Program-made: the position numbers and the translations under genes
The notes under the pieces: model-generated
What the model was told of the DNA's origin: nothing
The model's input: the letters and a program-made list of their open reading frames with translations, nothing else
The model's database searches: none
Shown: positions 52,878 through 60,872 of the stretch, one piece after another
Position numbering within the stretch: position 1 is the first letter of the stretch
How the letters are laid out: every line of letters starts with the position of its first letter
Assembly (NCBI GenBank): GCA_964512285.1
Contig: CAZEJO010000002.1
Coordinates: 43,231 to 107,230, forward strand
Direction: 5' to 3'
Length of the DNA stretch: 64,000 nt
DNA from: SM23-28-2 sp964512285
Lineage (GTDB): Bacteria > Chloroflexota > Dehalococcoidia > SM23-28-2

Positions 52878-53255
52878 ATGCAGGACATGGGAGATTATCA
52901 AGTACTGGCGCACGTAGAGACACCAGAGTTCAGCATGCTCCTCTTCAGTCTTGGGGAGAGAGACTATGTCGCTCCCCACTATCACGACCATAGCAAGCAG
53001 CTCTACGCCATCCTCGAGGGAGTGGTCGAGGTCACGCTAGACGATCGCACTTTTCGTCTCCGCCCCTATGGGACGACACACATCGAGAAGCAGACCGTCC
53101 ACAACGTTCGGTCTGTGGACGGGCGAGCGCTCGTCGTCAGCATACACACTCCTCCGTTGAACGTGGAGGACCAACACCCAGTCGCACAGAGACCCATAAG
53201 GCTCGATATCCGCGCCGCCCCAGCGCTGTCTGGGTGCCTTAAGCAAGCCGCATGA
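52878..53255 (+). CDS. Small cupin-domain protein
   Basis: A 125-residue protein from ATG 52878 (AAGGGGGA upstream). It has one cupin barrel: motif 1 YVAPHYHDHSKQLYAILEG with H-x-H, and motif 2 RPYGTTHIEKQTVHNV with the third His. Metal binding is likely. No named family can be assigned; it could bind a small ligand or act as an isomerase or dioxygenase. Confidence 0.75.
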   Translation: MQDMGDYQVLAHVETPEFSMLLFSLGERDYVAPHYHDHSKQLYAILEGVVEVTLDDRTFRLRPYGTTHIEKQTVHNVRSVDGRALVVSIHTPPLNVEDQHPVAQRPIRLDIRAAPALSGCLKQAA

Positions 53256-53269
53256 CCTGATCATTCGAA

Positions 53270-53296
53270 TATGTCCGGCTCGTTCCGCCGGACATA
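53270..53296. promoter_or_regulatory. 27-bp inverted repeat upstream of acsA
   Basis: Arms TATGTCCGG (53270-53278) and CCGGACATA (53288-53296) are perfect 9-bp complements with a 9-base spacer. It ends 15 bp before the GTG of acsA, just before its AGGAGG. It could be an operator, a translational control hairpin or the terminator of the cupin gene. Confidence 0.55.
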
Positions 53297-53311
53297 GAAA
53301 GGAGGACTAGA

Positions 53312-55249
53312 GTGTCAAGCACAGCCCCTTCGGAAAGTCTGTACAAGCCGGACCCGGCCTTCAGCCGTCAAGCGCACATCGACTCCATGGAGCAATACCA
53401 GAAGCTGTACAGCCAGTCCATGGAAGACCCCGAAGGTTTTTGGGCCGAGATCGCCGCCAGCGAACTGGAATGGGCCGGACGCTGGGAGAGAGTCCTTGAA
53501 TGGGATCCTCCCTTCGCTCGCTGGTTCGCGGGCGGACGCCTAAGCGTTGCGCACAATTGCCTCGACCGCCATCTGCAGGCCGGGCGAGGGGACAAGATCG
53601 CCTACGTCTGGGAAGGTGAGCCCGGCGACGTGCGCACCCTAACCTATCGTGAGCTGCACGAGGAGGTGTGCCGCTTTGCCAACGCCCTACGTGGGCTGGG
53701 TGTGCGCCAGGGTGATCGAGTGGCCATCTACCTGCCGATGATCCCGGAGCTGCCGATTGCCATGCTGGCCTGCGCCTCCATTGGAGCCATCCACAGCGTC
53801 ATCTTCGGCGGTTTCAGCCCTGAGGCTCTGCGCGACAGGGTGAATGACGCCGGGGCCAAGGTGCTTGTAACAGCCGACGGAAGCTACCGCCGGGGCAAGG
53901 TCGTGCCTCTGAAGCTCAACGCCGATGAGGCGCTGAGCGAAGCACCCTCGGTGGAGGCAACCGTCGTCGTGCGTCGGACCGGTGAACCGGTGCCCTTCCA
54001 GCGCGGCCGCGATCACTGGTGGCACGAGCTGCGAGAGGAAGCATCGCCGGAGCACAGCGCGGCGGCTGTGGAGGCCACTGACCCGCTGTTCATCCTGTAC
54101 ACCAGTGGCACCACCGGCAAGCCCAAGGGCGTCGTCCACTCTATCGGGGGCTATCTGACCATGGCCCACATCACCACCAAGTGGCTCTTCGATCTCAAGG
54201 ATCAGGACATCTACTGGTGCAGTGCTGACATCGGCTGGGTCACCGGCCACACCTACATCGTCTACGGGCCGCTTTCCAACGGCGCCACCATCTTCATGTA
54301 CGAGGGCGCCCCCGACTGGCCGGCCCGCGACCGCTTCTGGGATATGATCGAGCGGCATCGCATCAACATCTTCTACACCGCCCCCACCGCCATCCGCGCC
54401 TTCATGGCCTGGGGCGACGAGGAGCCGGCCAAGCATGACCTGAGCAGCCTGCGCCTGCTGGGCACTGTGGGTGAACCCATCAACCCTGAAGTCTGGCTCT
54501 GGTACCGCCGCACCATTGGCGACGACCGCTGCCCTATCGTCGACACCTGGTGGCAGACGGAGAGCGGGGCCGCCATGATGAGCCCCTTCCCAGGCGCCAC
54601 GCCTCTCAAACCCGGGTCCTGCACCCTACCCTTCCCCGGGGTAGACGCGGAGGTAGTGGACGGCAAGGGCAACCCGGTACCGAGAGGCGAAACCGGCTTC
54701 CTAGCGATTCGGCGGCCCTGGCCAGGCATGCTCAGTACCCTCTATAAGGACCCGGAGAAGTACAAGGAGGCCTACTGGAGCCAGATCCCCGGCATGTACT
54801 TCAGCGGCGACGGTGCCCGTCGCGACGAGGACGGCTACTTCTGGATCCTCGGCCGCGTGGACGACGTCATCAACGTCAGCGGTCACCGGCTGGGCACCGC
54901 AGAGGTGGAATCGGCGCTGGTGAGCCACCCGGCGGTGGCCGAGGCAGCGGTGGTGGGTTTCCCCCACCCGCTGAAGGGCGAGGGCATCTTCGCCTTCGTG
55001 ACCCTCACCAAGAGCGACGGGCGCTCGCCCAGCGACAAACTGGCTGACGAACTGCGGCAGCACGTGGGGCGTCAGATCGGCCCCATCGCCCGGCCAGACG
55101 AGATCCGCTTCACCGATTTCTTGCCCAAGACCCGCAGCGGTAAAATCATGCGGCGTCTTCTGCGGGAGATCGCCAGCGGCAGCTCGACCCGTGGGGACAC
55201 GACGACTCTGGAGGACGCCTCGGTCCTAGAGAAGCTACGGGCCGCCTAG
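53312..55249 (+). CDS. acsA: Acetyl-CoA synthetase (AMP-forming)
   Basis: A 645-residue ANL-family enzyme of normal length. ATP-binding loop YTSGTTGKPKGVVH, acetate pocket Trp region DTWWQTESGA, hinge and C-terminal GRVDDVINVSGHR, and acetylation-site Lys in PKTRSGKIMRR are all present. It activates acetate with ATP and CoA. GTG start with AAAGGAGGA. With the acetate permease downstream it forms an acetate-uptake pair; a hairpin between the two may set their relative expression. Confidence 0.96.
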   Translation: MSSTAPSESLYKPDPAFSRQAHIDSMEQYQKLYSQSMEDPEGFWAEIAASELEWAGRWERVLEWDPPFARWFAGGRLSVAHNCLDRHLQAGRGDKIAYVWEGEPGDVRTLTYRELHEEVCRFANALRGLGVRQGDRVAIYLPMIPELPIAMLACASIGAIHSVIFGGFSPEALRDRVNDAGAKVLVTADGSYRRGKVVPLKLNADEALSEAPSVEATVVVRRTGEPVPFQRGRDHWWHELREEASPEHSAAAVEATDPLFILYTSGTTGKPKGVVHSIGGYLTMAHITTKWLFDLKDQDIYWCSADIGWVTGHTYIVYGPLSNGATIFMYEGAPDWPARDRFWDMIERHRINIFYTAPTAIRAFMAWGDEEPAKHDLSSLRLLGTVGEPINPEVWLWYRRTIGDDRCPIVDTWWQTESGAAMMSPFPGATPLKPGSCTLPFPGVDAEVVDGKGNPVPRGETGFLAIRRPWPGMLSTLYKDPEKYKEAYWSQIPGMYFSGDGARRDEDGYFWILGRVDDVINVSGHRLGTAEVESALVSHPAVAEAAVVGFPHPLKGEGIFAFVTLTKSDGRSPSDKLADELRQHVGRQIGPIARPDEIRFTDFLPKTRSGKIMRRLLREIASGSSTRGDTTTLEDASVLEKLRAA

Positions 55250-55272
55250 AGGGCCAGCGGCGGTGAGTTACG

Positions 55273-55311
55273 CGAAGGCAGGACACGGCTACTCGTCGTG
55301 TCTTGCCTTCG
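55273..55311 (+). terminator. Strong hairpin between acsA and acetate permease gene
   Basis: Arms at 55273-55287 (CGAAGGCAGGACACG) and 55297-55311 (CGTGTCTTGCCTTCG) pair over 15 positions with one G-T wobble and a 9-base loop. It starts 23 bp after the acsA stop. There is no long T tract (ATCTTCGCC follows). A TATGAT at 55351-55356 could start a separate permease transcript. Confidence 0.55.
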
Positions 55312-55395
55312 ATCTTCGCCACACCCTTTTCATAAGCAGGCGAACACGTCTATGATAAAGGCAACGTACCCGCTACTGGAGAGGAGAAAGCCACA

Positions 55396-56049
55396 ATGAG
55401 TCTATCCGCGGAAGACCTCCGCAAGCAACTGGAGGAGATGCGGCGGGAGGTAGACCAACTCAAGAGCAGCGCCAGCATCGAGCTGAAGGAAAAACTGGCC
55501 AACCCCGCCCCCCTCGGCTTGGCCGCCTTCGGCCTAACCACCTTCATCCTCAACTTCGTCAACGCTGACCTGATCCCCAAGGACAGCATCGGCATGGTCC
55601 TGCCGGTGGGCCTCTTCTATGGAGGACTGGCCCAGCTTCTGGCTGGCATGTGGGAGATGAAGAAGAACAACACCTTCGGCTTCACCGCCTTCTCCTCCTT
55701 CGGCGCCTTCTGGATGGCATTTGCGATTATGGTCATCCTGAAGGACACGGAGGTGATAGCGCCGGTGCCCAAGAGCGGCCTGAGCGTCTTCCTATGCGCC
55801 TGGGGTATTTTCACCGCCTATATGACCATCGGCACGCTGAAGATCTCGCGCGCCCTCCAGGTGGTGTTTGTCACCCTGACCATCCTGTTCTTCCTACTAG
55901 CCTGGGGCGAACACAACGAGACGGTGATGAAGATCGCCGGCTGGGAAGGCATCTTCTGTGCCCTCTCCGCGCTCTACGCCTCAGCGGCGCAGGTGATCAA
56001 CGAGACCTGGGGTCGCTACCTGCTGCCCCTGGGGCCGGTCAAGACTTAA
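55396..56049 (+). CDS. GPR1/FUN34/YaaH-family acetate permease
   Basis: A 217-residue inner-membrane protein. Residues 1-30 are a cytosolic coiled coil (SAEDLRKQLEEMRREVDQL), longer than in SatP. Residues about 38-215 carry six helices. The family signature NPAPLGLAAFGLTTFILN at the first helix is intact. It probably imports acetate or succinate with protons to supply AcsA. GAGAGGAG precedes the ATG. Confidence 0.92.
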   Translation: MSLSAEDLRKQLEEMRREVDQLKSSASIELKEKLANPAPLGLAAFGLTTFILNFVNADLIPKDSIGMVLPVGLFYGGLAQLLAGMWEMKKNNTFGFTAFSSFGAFWMAFAIMVILKDTEVIAPVPKSGLSVFLCAWGIFTAYMTIGTLKISRALQVVFVTLTILFFLLAWGEHNETVMKIAGWEGIFCALSALYASAAQVINETWGRYLLPLGPVKT

Positions 56050-56052
56050 GAC

Positions 56053-56110
56053 CGCGGGTGCCTTTCCGCACTACAACACGGTCTTCAGCAAGCAGAACCC
56101 CTGATCTCAT
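56053..56110 (-). pseudogene. Response regulator 5' remnant (module 4)
   Basis: On the minus strand ATG at 56110 opens MRSGVLLAEDRVVVRKGTRG, which matches the first 19 codons of the module regulators (EIRVLLADDHVVVREGTRE). Similarity ends where the acetate permease gene begins. The remnant therefore records a deletion of the rest of the regulator. Confidence 0.75.
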
Positions 56111-56140
56111 GGCTGGGGCGCCTCTCCGGCGCCCCAGCCA
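56110..56140. terminator. 13-bp hairpin downstream of acetate permease
   Basis: Arms TGGCTGGGGCGCC (56110-56122) and GGCGCCCCAGCCA (56128-56140) are perfectly complementary with a 5-base loop. It lies 60 bp after the permease stop and overlaps the remnant regulator start. No T tract. Confidence 0.55.
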
Positions 56141-56163
56141 CTGACTATCGCTTCCCCTCTGGC

Positions 56164-56434
56164 GTCCTCCTCCAGCGCCTCAGCCACTGACTATCAGACC
56201 CTCCAAGGGTCGCTTCAATTAGCAGGACGGCGTAGGCCATCCTGCCTATGCCTCTACCGAAGGAACGCAGGGAACGTGGCTTCTCCATAGGCATTTGCCG
56301 AGAAGGGCTCCAGGTGCTTTCTCCGAGGGGAGATTAGGCCTTCGCTCGGATGGCAGATGGTTGGCACGAGTATAGGCTGAAGCTGGGTCGAGGAGATTGG
56401 CCCGAAGTAGGCACACCAGCAGGAGGTAAGAGAG
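56164..56434. repeat. Module leader, copy 4
   Basis: A complete copy, 224 bp from GCTTCAATTAGCAGGA (56211) to the ATG. It has the GGCGTAGGC/GCCTATGCC palindrome (56229-56252), a two-part hairpin CTTCTC-CATA-GGC-ATTT-GCC-GAGAAG (56280-56305), CCGAG/CTCGG arms around GGAGATTAGGCC, TATAGGCTGAA and GGTCGAGGAGATTGGCCC. Left of it, CAGCCACTGACTATC occurs twice (56135 and 56182), a small local duplication. AGGAGG precedes the RAM gene. Confidence 0.8.
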
Positions 56435-56908
56435 ATGGCAACGACAGCTTACTTGCTAATTAGAACGTCGGAGGCTGTCCGGAACAACGGGTATCTCAAG
56501 GCACTCGAGGACCTACGGACGCTGCCTGAGATCAAGTCCGTTGAGCCAGTCTCGGGCTTGTATGACTGTGTTGTCAGGGTGGAGGCGCCGATGAAGCTCA
56601 TCTTCGTAGTCCACAAGATCATAGCAAAGAGCTGGGTGGAGCGAGTGCACGTCCTCAGGGTTGACGGGCCGGTTCTCACGGTCCTGGAGTCGGAGGAGGC
56701 TCAGACAGCCAGGCTCATGCGCCAGCGGGAGATCATGAAAGCTTATCGTGCCGGCCTTCCGCATCCGCCCGTGCCAGAGCCAGAGCTCCATGCCGGTCCT
56801 GCTGGAACGGAGGAGGCCTGGATGAAGAGGCTAATGCGGCAGCGGGAGATCATCAGGGCTCACTACCAGAAGCAGCCCGCCGCTGCCACGCCGGCTCTGG
56901 TTCGTTAG
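56435..56908 (+). CDS. RAM-domain protein with two RQREI helices
   Basis: A 157-residue paralog of the 48359 protein. Residues 1-75 are the Lrp/AsnC effector domain (TTAYLLIRTSEA, LPEIKSVEPVSGLYDCVVRV, WVERVHVLRV). The tail has ARLMRQREIMKAY and KRLMRQREIIRAH, separated by GLPHPPVPEPELHAGPAG. It ends 12 bp before the HdrC-like gene, so it is probably the first gene of the HdrCBA operon. A sensing or adaptor role for the Hdr complex is a reasonable hypothesis only. Confidence 0.8.
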   Translation: MATTAYLLIRTSEAVRNNGYLKALEDLRTLPEIKSVEPVSGLYDCVVRVEAPMKLIFVVHKIIAKSWVERVHVLRVDGPVLTVLESEEAQTARLMRQREIMKAYRAGLPHPPVPEPELHAGPAGTEEAWMKRLMRQREIIRAHYQKQPAAATPALVR

Positions 56909-56920
56909 GGGAGTGGGTCG

Positions 56921-58027
56921 ATGAAAGACAAGTGTTTCATCTACTACGGCAATCCATGCACCGCTTGCCTGACTAACCCAGAGGTTCGGAGCTTCGAAGA
57001 CGCGCAGAAGCATGGGGCGAGGCCGTGCCCGTTGCTTGAAGAAAAGGAGAAGTGCTCGCCGCCTCGCTTCGGCTGCGTGGCGGTGGCCGGGGCCAGGATG
57101 GCCCGCTGCGTGCTCCGGTTCTACACGCAGGCTAGCGAGGTAACTCTGGCCCTGGACAGGGGCTTCTTCCGGCGGCGGGGGCCGTTGCCGCCGAAGGACG
57201 TGGAGGCATACATCGACACGGCGGAGTACGGATACCGCCGCATCACCGACCCGGACCTGGTCGTGCGGCGCGTCTGGGAGTACGCACGCGCCGTCCTCGA
57301 CTTGAAGAATGGAGAACAGGTGCTGCGCACGCCGGGGCGGTTCGTGTCACCGGGAGAGGAGGTGCCCGCCATCCTTCAGCGCGAGAGCGGGAACGGACGG
57401 ACGAAGAGTAAGGTGAGGAGCAACAACGTGCAACAGATAACAGGTAACGGCCATCAGGCAACGGGCAACGGCTACGGCGTGGACGGCTATGAGTTCGTGC
57501 AGGAGATCGCTTCCGAGCCCGGTGGGGAATCCATCCGTTCGTGTCACCAGTGTGGTGTGTGTTCCGGCTCGTGTCCCAGCGTGCTGTGGATGAACCATTC
57601 GCCCCGCAAGATCATCGCCCTGGCGCGCGCCGGCAAGCGAGAGGAGGTTCTGAGCAGCAACTCTATGTGGTGTTGCGCTACCTGTCACCTCTGCACCGTA
57701 CGCTGCCCCAGGGGTATCGAGATGCCTGAGTTGATGCATGTCCTGCAAAGCATGGCCATCCGTGAGGGGCTAGCCGGCAGAGTATCTGCCCCCACCATGC
57801 AGAGGACATTGGTCAACGCTGCGAAGGGGCAGGGCCGTGTGCACGAGCTGGGGCTGATGGGCAGGTTCTTCCTGAGAACCAATCCTCTAGCCGCCCTCAA
57901 GATGGCCCCTGTAGGGCTGAAGCTGCTCCTGCACGGGCGCTTGCCTTTGAGGGCCGAAAAGATAGAAGGGACCGATCAACTCAGGGCCATGATCGAGGAA
58001 GCCCAAAAGATAGGAGGTGCGGAATGA
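56921..58027 (+). CDS. HdrC with N-terminal cysteine-rich extension
   Basis: A 368-residue protein, about twice the length of HdrC. Residues 1-55 have six cysteines (C5, C13, C16, C36, C45, C52); residues about 55-150 form an unfamiliar alpha/beta region; about 150-185 is a low-complexity linker with repeated GNG units (TGNGHQATGNGYG). Residues about 190-368 are HdrC: CHQCGVCSGSCPS and CATCHLCTVRCPRG bind two [4Fe-4S] clusters. The N-terminal domain may carry an extra metal centre or bind a partner. It overlaps hdrB by 4 bp. Confidence 0.85.
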   Translation: MKDKCFIYYGNPCTACLTNPEVRSFEDAQKHGARPCPLLEEKEKCSPPRFGCVAVAGARMARCVLRFYTQASEVTLALDRGFFRRRGPLPPKDVEAYIDTAEYGYRRITDPDLVVRRVWEYARAVLDLKNGEQVLRTPGRFVSPGEEVPAILQRESGNGRTKSKVRSNNVQQITGNGHQATGNGYGVDGYEFVQEIASEPGGESIRSCHQCGVCSGSCPSVLWMNHSPRKIIALARAGKREEVLSSNSMWCCATCHLCTVRCPRGIEMPELMHVLQSMAIREGLAGRVSAPTMQRTLVNAAKGQGRVHELGLMGRFFLRTNPLAALKMAPVGLKLLLHGRLPLRAEKIEGTDQLRAMIEEAQKIGGAE

Positions 58028-58905
58028 AACAGTATTCTTACTTTCCAGGCTGCTCCTTGAAGTCTACGGCGGTAGCCTACGACCAGTCAGTGAGGGCGAT
58101 CAGCGCTTCTCTGGGCATAGAGCTGATCGAGCTCGAGGATTGGAACTGCTGTGGCACCTCAGCCTATAGCTCCATCGACAGGCTTGAGTCCATCGCGGTC
58201 CCCTGCCGAGATCTGGCTCTGGCTGAGAAGACGGGGCTCGATCTGGTGACACCCTGCACCGCCTGCTTCCGCACCTTCGAAAGGGTGAATTCTCACCTCA
58301 AGCTCTACCCCTTCTTGAAGCCGAAGGTGGACAAGGTTTTGGCAGCAGCCGGCCTTGAGTATCACGGAAAGGTCAAGGTGCGACATCTGGTAGACGTCCT
58401 GCTCAACGACGTGGGCGTGGAGGCCATCGCATCCAAGGTGGTGAGTCCCCTTCACGGGCTAAAGGTGGCTATCTATTACGGGTGTCTACTGGTTCGCCCC
58501 AGAGTGGCTTATGACAACCCGGAGAATCCTCAGTCCCTGGACGGACTGCTGGAAAGCCTGGGGGCGGAGGTCGTACCTTTTCCGGACAAGGGTCGCTGCT
58601 GTGGGGGCTCTTTGATCATATCCAACCCCGACCTGGCTCTGGGCTTGATTCAGCGGATACTGGAGAGCGCCGACAGTAACGGCGCGGAGGCTATCGTCAC
58701 TGTCTGCCCCTTGTGCCAGCTCAACCTAGATGCTTATCAGGGGATGGTCAACAGCAAATTCGGAACCAAATTCAGCCTTCCTATCCTGTTCCTTAGCCAG
58801 TTGTTGGGTACAGCGCTTGGAATCAAGCCCAAGGAGCTGGGTTTCGACAAGGGCATAGTATCCCCAGACAAGGTGTTGGCGGGTCATCTGCAGGAGGGCG
58901 TGTGA
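58024..58905 (+). CDS. hdrB: Heterodisulfide reductase subunit B
   Basis: A 293-residue protein with two CCG domains: YFPGCSLKSTA with NCCGTSAY and CTACF, then YYGCLLVRP with RCCGGSL and CPLCQLNL. These cysteines hold the two noncubane clusters that cleave a disulfide. AGGAGGTGCGGA precedes the ATG. It sits between HdrC and HdrA in a three-gene operon, each junction overlapping, which indicates fixed subunit ratios. Confidence 0.95.
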   Translation: MKQYSYFPGCSLKSTAVAYDQSVRAISASLGIELIELEDWNCCGTSAYSSIDRLESIAVPCRDLALAEKTGLDLVTPCTACFRTFERVNSHLKLYPFLKPKVDKVLAAAGLEYHGKVKVRHLVDVLLNDVGVEAIASKVVSPLHGLKVAIYYGCLLVRPRVAYDNPENPQSLDGLLESLGAEVVPFPDKGRCCGGSLIISNPDLALGLIQRILESADSNGAEAIVTVCPLCQLNLDAYQGMVNSKFGTKFSLPILFLSQLLGTALGIKPKELGFDKGIVSPDKVLAGHLQEGV

Positions 58906-60872
58906 TGAAACCAAGGATCGGTGTCTACATCTGCCATTGCGGGGCAAACATCGCTGCCACTGTGGATGTTGAAGCGGTGGCCGAGTTTGCCGAAGGGCTC
59001 GACTCGGTGGTTGTGGCCCGAGACTACAAGTTCATGTGCTCCGACCCGGGGCAGAACATGATCAAGGAGGACATAGAGAACCTCCAGCTCGACCGGGTTG
59101 TGGTGGCTGCCTGCTCGCCCCAGATGCACGAGCCTACCTTCCGCCGAGTCTGTGAGGAGGCAGGGCTCAACCGTTATCTCTTCCAGCAGGCCAACATTCG
59201 CGAGCATTGCTCGTGGGTGGTCCATGACAAGGAGCAAGCTACCAAGAAGGCCAAGGCCCTGGTAAGCTCCGCCGTCAGGCGCGTTGCCCACCAGGAATCG
59301 CTGGAGATCAAGACCGCGCCCGTCATCCCCCGTGCTCTAGTGGTTGGCGGAGGCATCGCTGGCATTCAGGCCGCCCTGGACATCGCCGAGGCTGGGTACA
59401 AGGTCTACTTGGTGGAGCGAGACCCTTCCATCGGTGGGCACATGATCCAGCTGGACAAGACCTTCCCCACCCTGGACTGCTCGGCCTGCATCCTCACTCC
59501 CAAGATGGCTCAGGCTGGTTCCCATCCCAACATCGAGCTCATGACCTACAGCGAGGTGGCGGAGGTGTCGGGTTATGTGGGGAACTTCAAGGTGAAGATC
59601 AGAAGGAAGCCTCGCTACGTGGACGAGAGCAAGTGCACCGGCTGCGGTGTCTGCCAGGAGAAGTGCCCCTGGACGGCCGACAGCGAATTCGACATAGGCT
59701 TGGGGAAGCGCAAGGCCATCTACACTCCCTTCCCCCAGGCGGTGCCAAACGTCCCTGTGATCGACACGGAGCACTGCGCCTACTTCCAGAAGGGCACCTG
59801 CCGGGCCTGCGAGAAGTTCTGCGAAGCCAAGGCCATCGATTTCGAACAGACCGAGCAGCTTGTCGAGGTAGAAGTCGGGGCCATAATCGTAGCCACAGGC
59901 TACGATGCCTTTGACCCTTCGGCCATCTATCAGTACGGCTACAAGCGCCTGGACAACATCATTACCGGCCTTGAGTTCGAGCGCCTGTGCAATGCCGCCG
60001 GGCCTACGGGCGGCCGCATCGCATTGAACGGCGGCCCGGAGCCGGGAAGTGTCGCCATCATCCACTGTGTTGGCAGTCGCGATAAGAACTATCACGAGTA
60101 CTGCTCCAGGGTCTGTTGCATGTACTCTATGAAGTTCGCTCACCTGGTAAGAGACAAGACGGGAGCAAAGGTCTACGAGTTCTACACCGACCTCAGAACC
60201 GCTGGTAAGGGCTACGAAGAGTTCTACAACCGGGTCCTGGAAGAAGGGGTCATCCTTGTTCGCAGTCGCCCCCCCGAGGTGTTCTCCGAGAATGGAAAGC
60301 TGATCGTCCAGTGCGAAGACACCCTGGCCGACTGCCAGCGCCGCATCCCTGTCGACATGGTTATCCTGAGCACAGCTCTACAGCCGCGGGCAGATGCCGA
60401 GGAGGTCGCCAGGCTATTCTCCGTTAGCCGGAGCGCCGATGGTTTCTTCCTGGAAAAGCACCCCAAACTGGCCCCGGTAGCCACCATGACCGACGGCATC
60501 TTCATCGCTGGCTGCGCTCAGGGTCCCAAGGACATCCCCGACACGGTGGCTCAGGCCTCGGCAGCAGCCGCGGCGGTTCTGTCCATGATCGCCAGAGGCA
60601 CAATCGAGGTTGAGGCGGCAACCTCTGTTGTGGACGAAGAGCTCTGCTCCGGCTGCAAGACCTGCGTCTCCCTGTGCCCCTACAACGCCATCTCCTTCTT
60701 GGAGGACAAGAAGGTAGCCGAGATCAACGATGTCTTGTGCAAGGGCTGCGGGGTGTGCGTTGCTGCCTGCCCGGCAGGGGCTATCACCGGTCGTCACTTC
60801 ACTGACAAGCAGATCTTCGCCGAGATCGAAGGACTCCTGGCAGACACCAAGCCGCCTCTGGTAGCGCCATAA
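58905..60872 (+). CDS. hdrA: Heterodisulfide reductase subunit A (second copy)
   Basis: A 655-residue paralog of the 19544 protein with the same order of motifs: CHCGANIAATVDV, GGGIAGIQAALDIAEA for FAD, TFPTLDCSACILTPKM, CTGCGVCQEKCPW, CRACEKFCEAKA and C-terminal CSGCKTCVSLCP and CKGCGVCVAACP. One difference is CEAKA where the first copy has CPTGA, so that cluster region differs. ATG 58905 overlaps the hdrB stop. No hydrogenase or MvhD follows, so its electron donor must be another protein. Confidence 0.95.
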   Translation: MKPRIGVYICHCGANIAATVDVEAVAEFAEGLDSVVVARDYKFMCSDPGQNMIKEDIENLQLDRVVVAACSPQMHEPTFRRVCEEAGLNRYLFQQANIREHCSWVVHDKEQATKKAKALVSSAVRRVAHQESLEIKTAPVIPRALVVGGGIAGIQAALDIAEAGYKVYLVERDPSIGGHMIQLDKTFPTLDCSACILTPKMAQAGSHPNIELMTYSEVAEVSGYVGNFKVKIRRKPRYVDESKCTGCGVCQEKCPWTADSEFDIGLGKRKAIYTPFPQAVPNVPVIDTEHCAYFQKGTCRACEKFCEAKAIDFEQTEQLVEVEVGAIIVATGYDAFDPSAIYQYGYKRLDNIITGLEFERLCNAAGPTGGRIALNGGPEPGSVAIIHCVGSRDKNYHEYCSRVCCMYSMKFAHLVRDKTGAKVYEFYTDLRTAGKGYEEFYNRVLEEGVILVRSRPPEVFSENGKLIVQCEDTLADCQRRIPVDMVILSTALQPRADAEEVARLFSVSRSADGFFLEKHPKLAPVATMTDGIFIAGCAQGPKDIPDTVAQASAAAAAVLSMIARGTIEVEAATSVVDEELCSGCKTCVSLCPYNAISFLEDKKVAEINDVLCKGCGVCVAACPAGAITGRHFTDKQIFAEIEGLLADTKPPLVAP

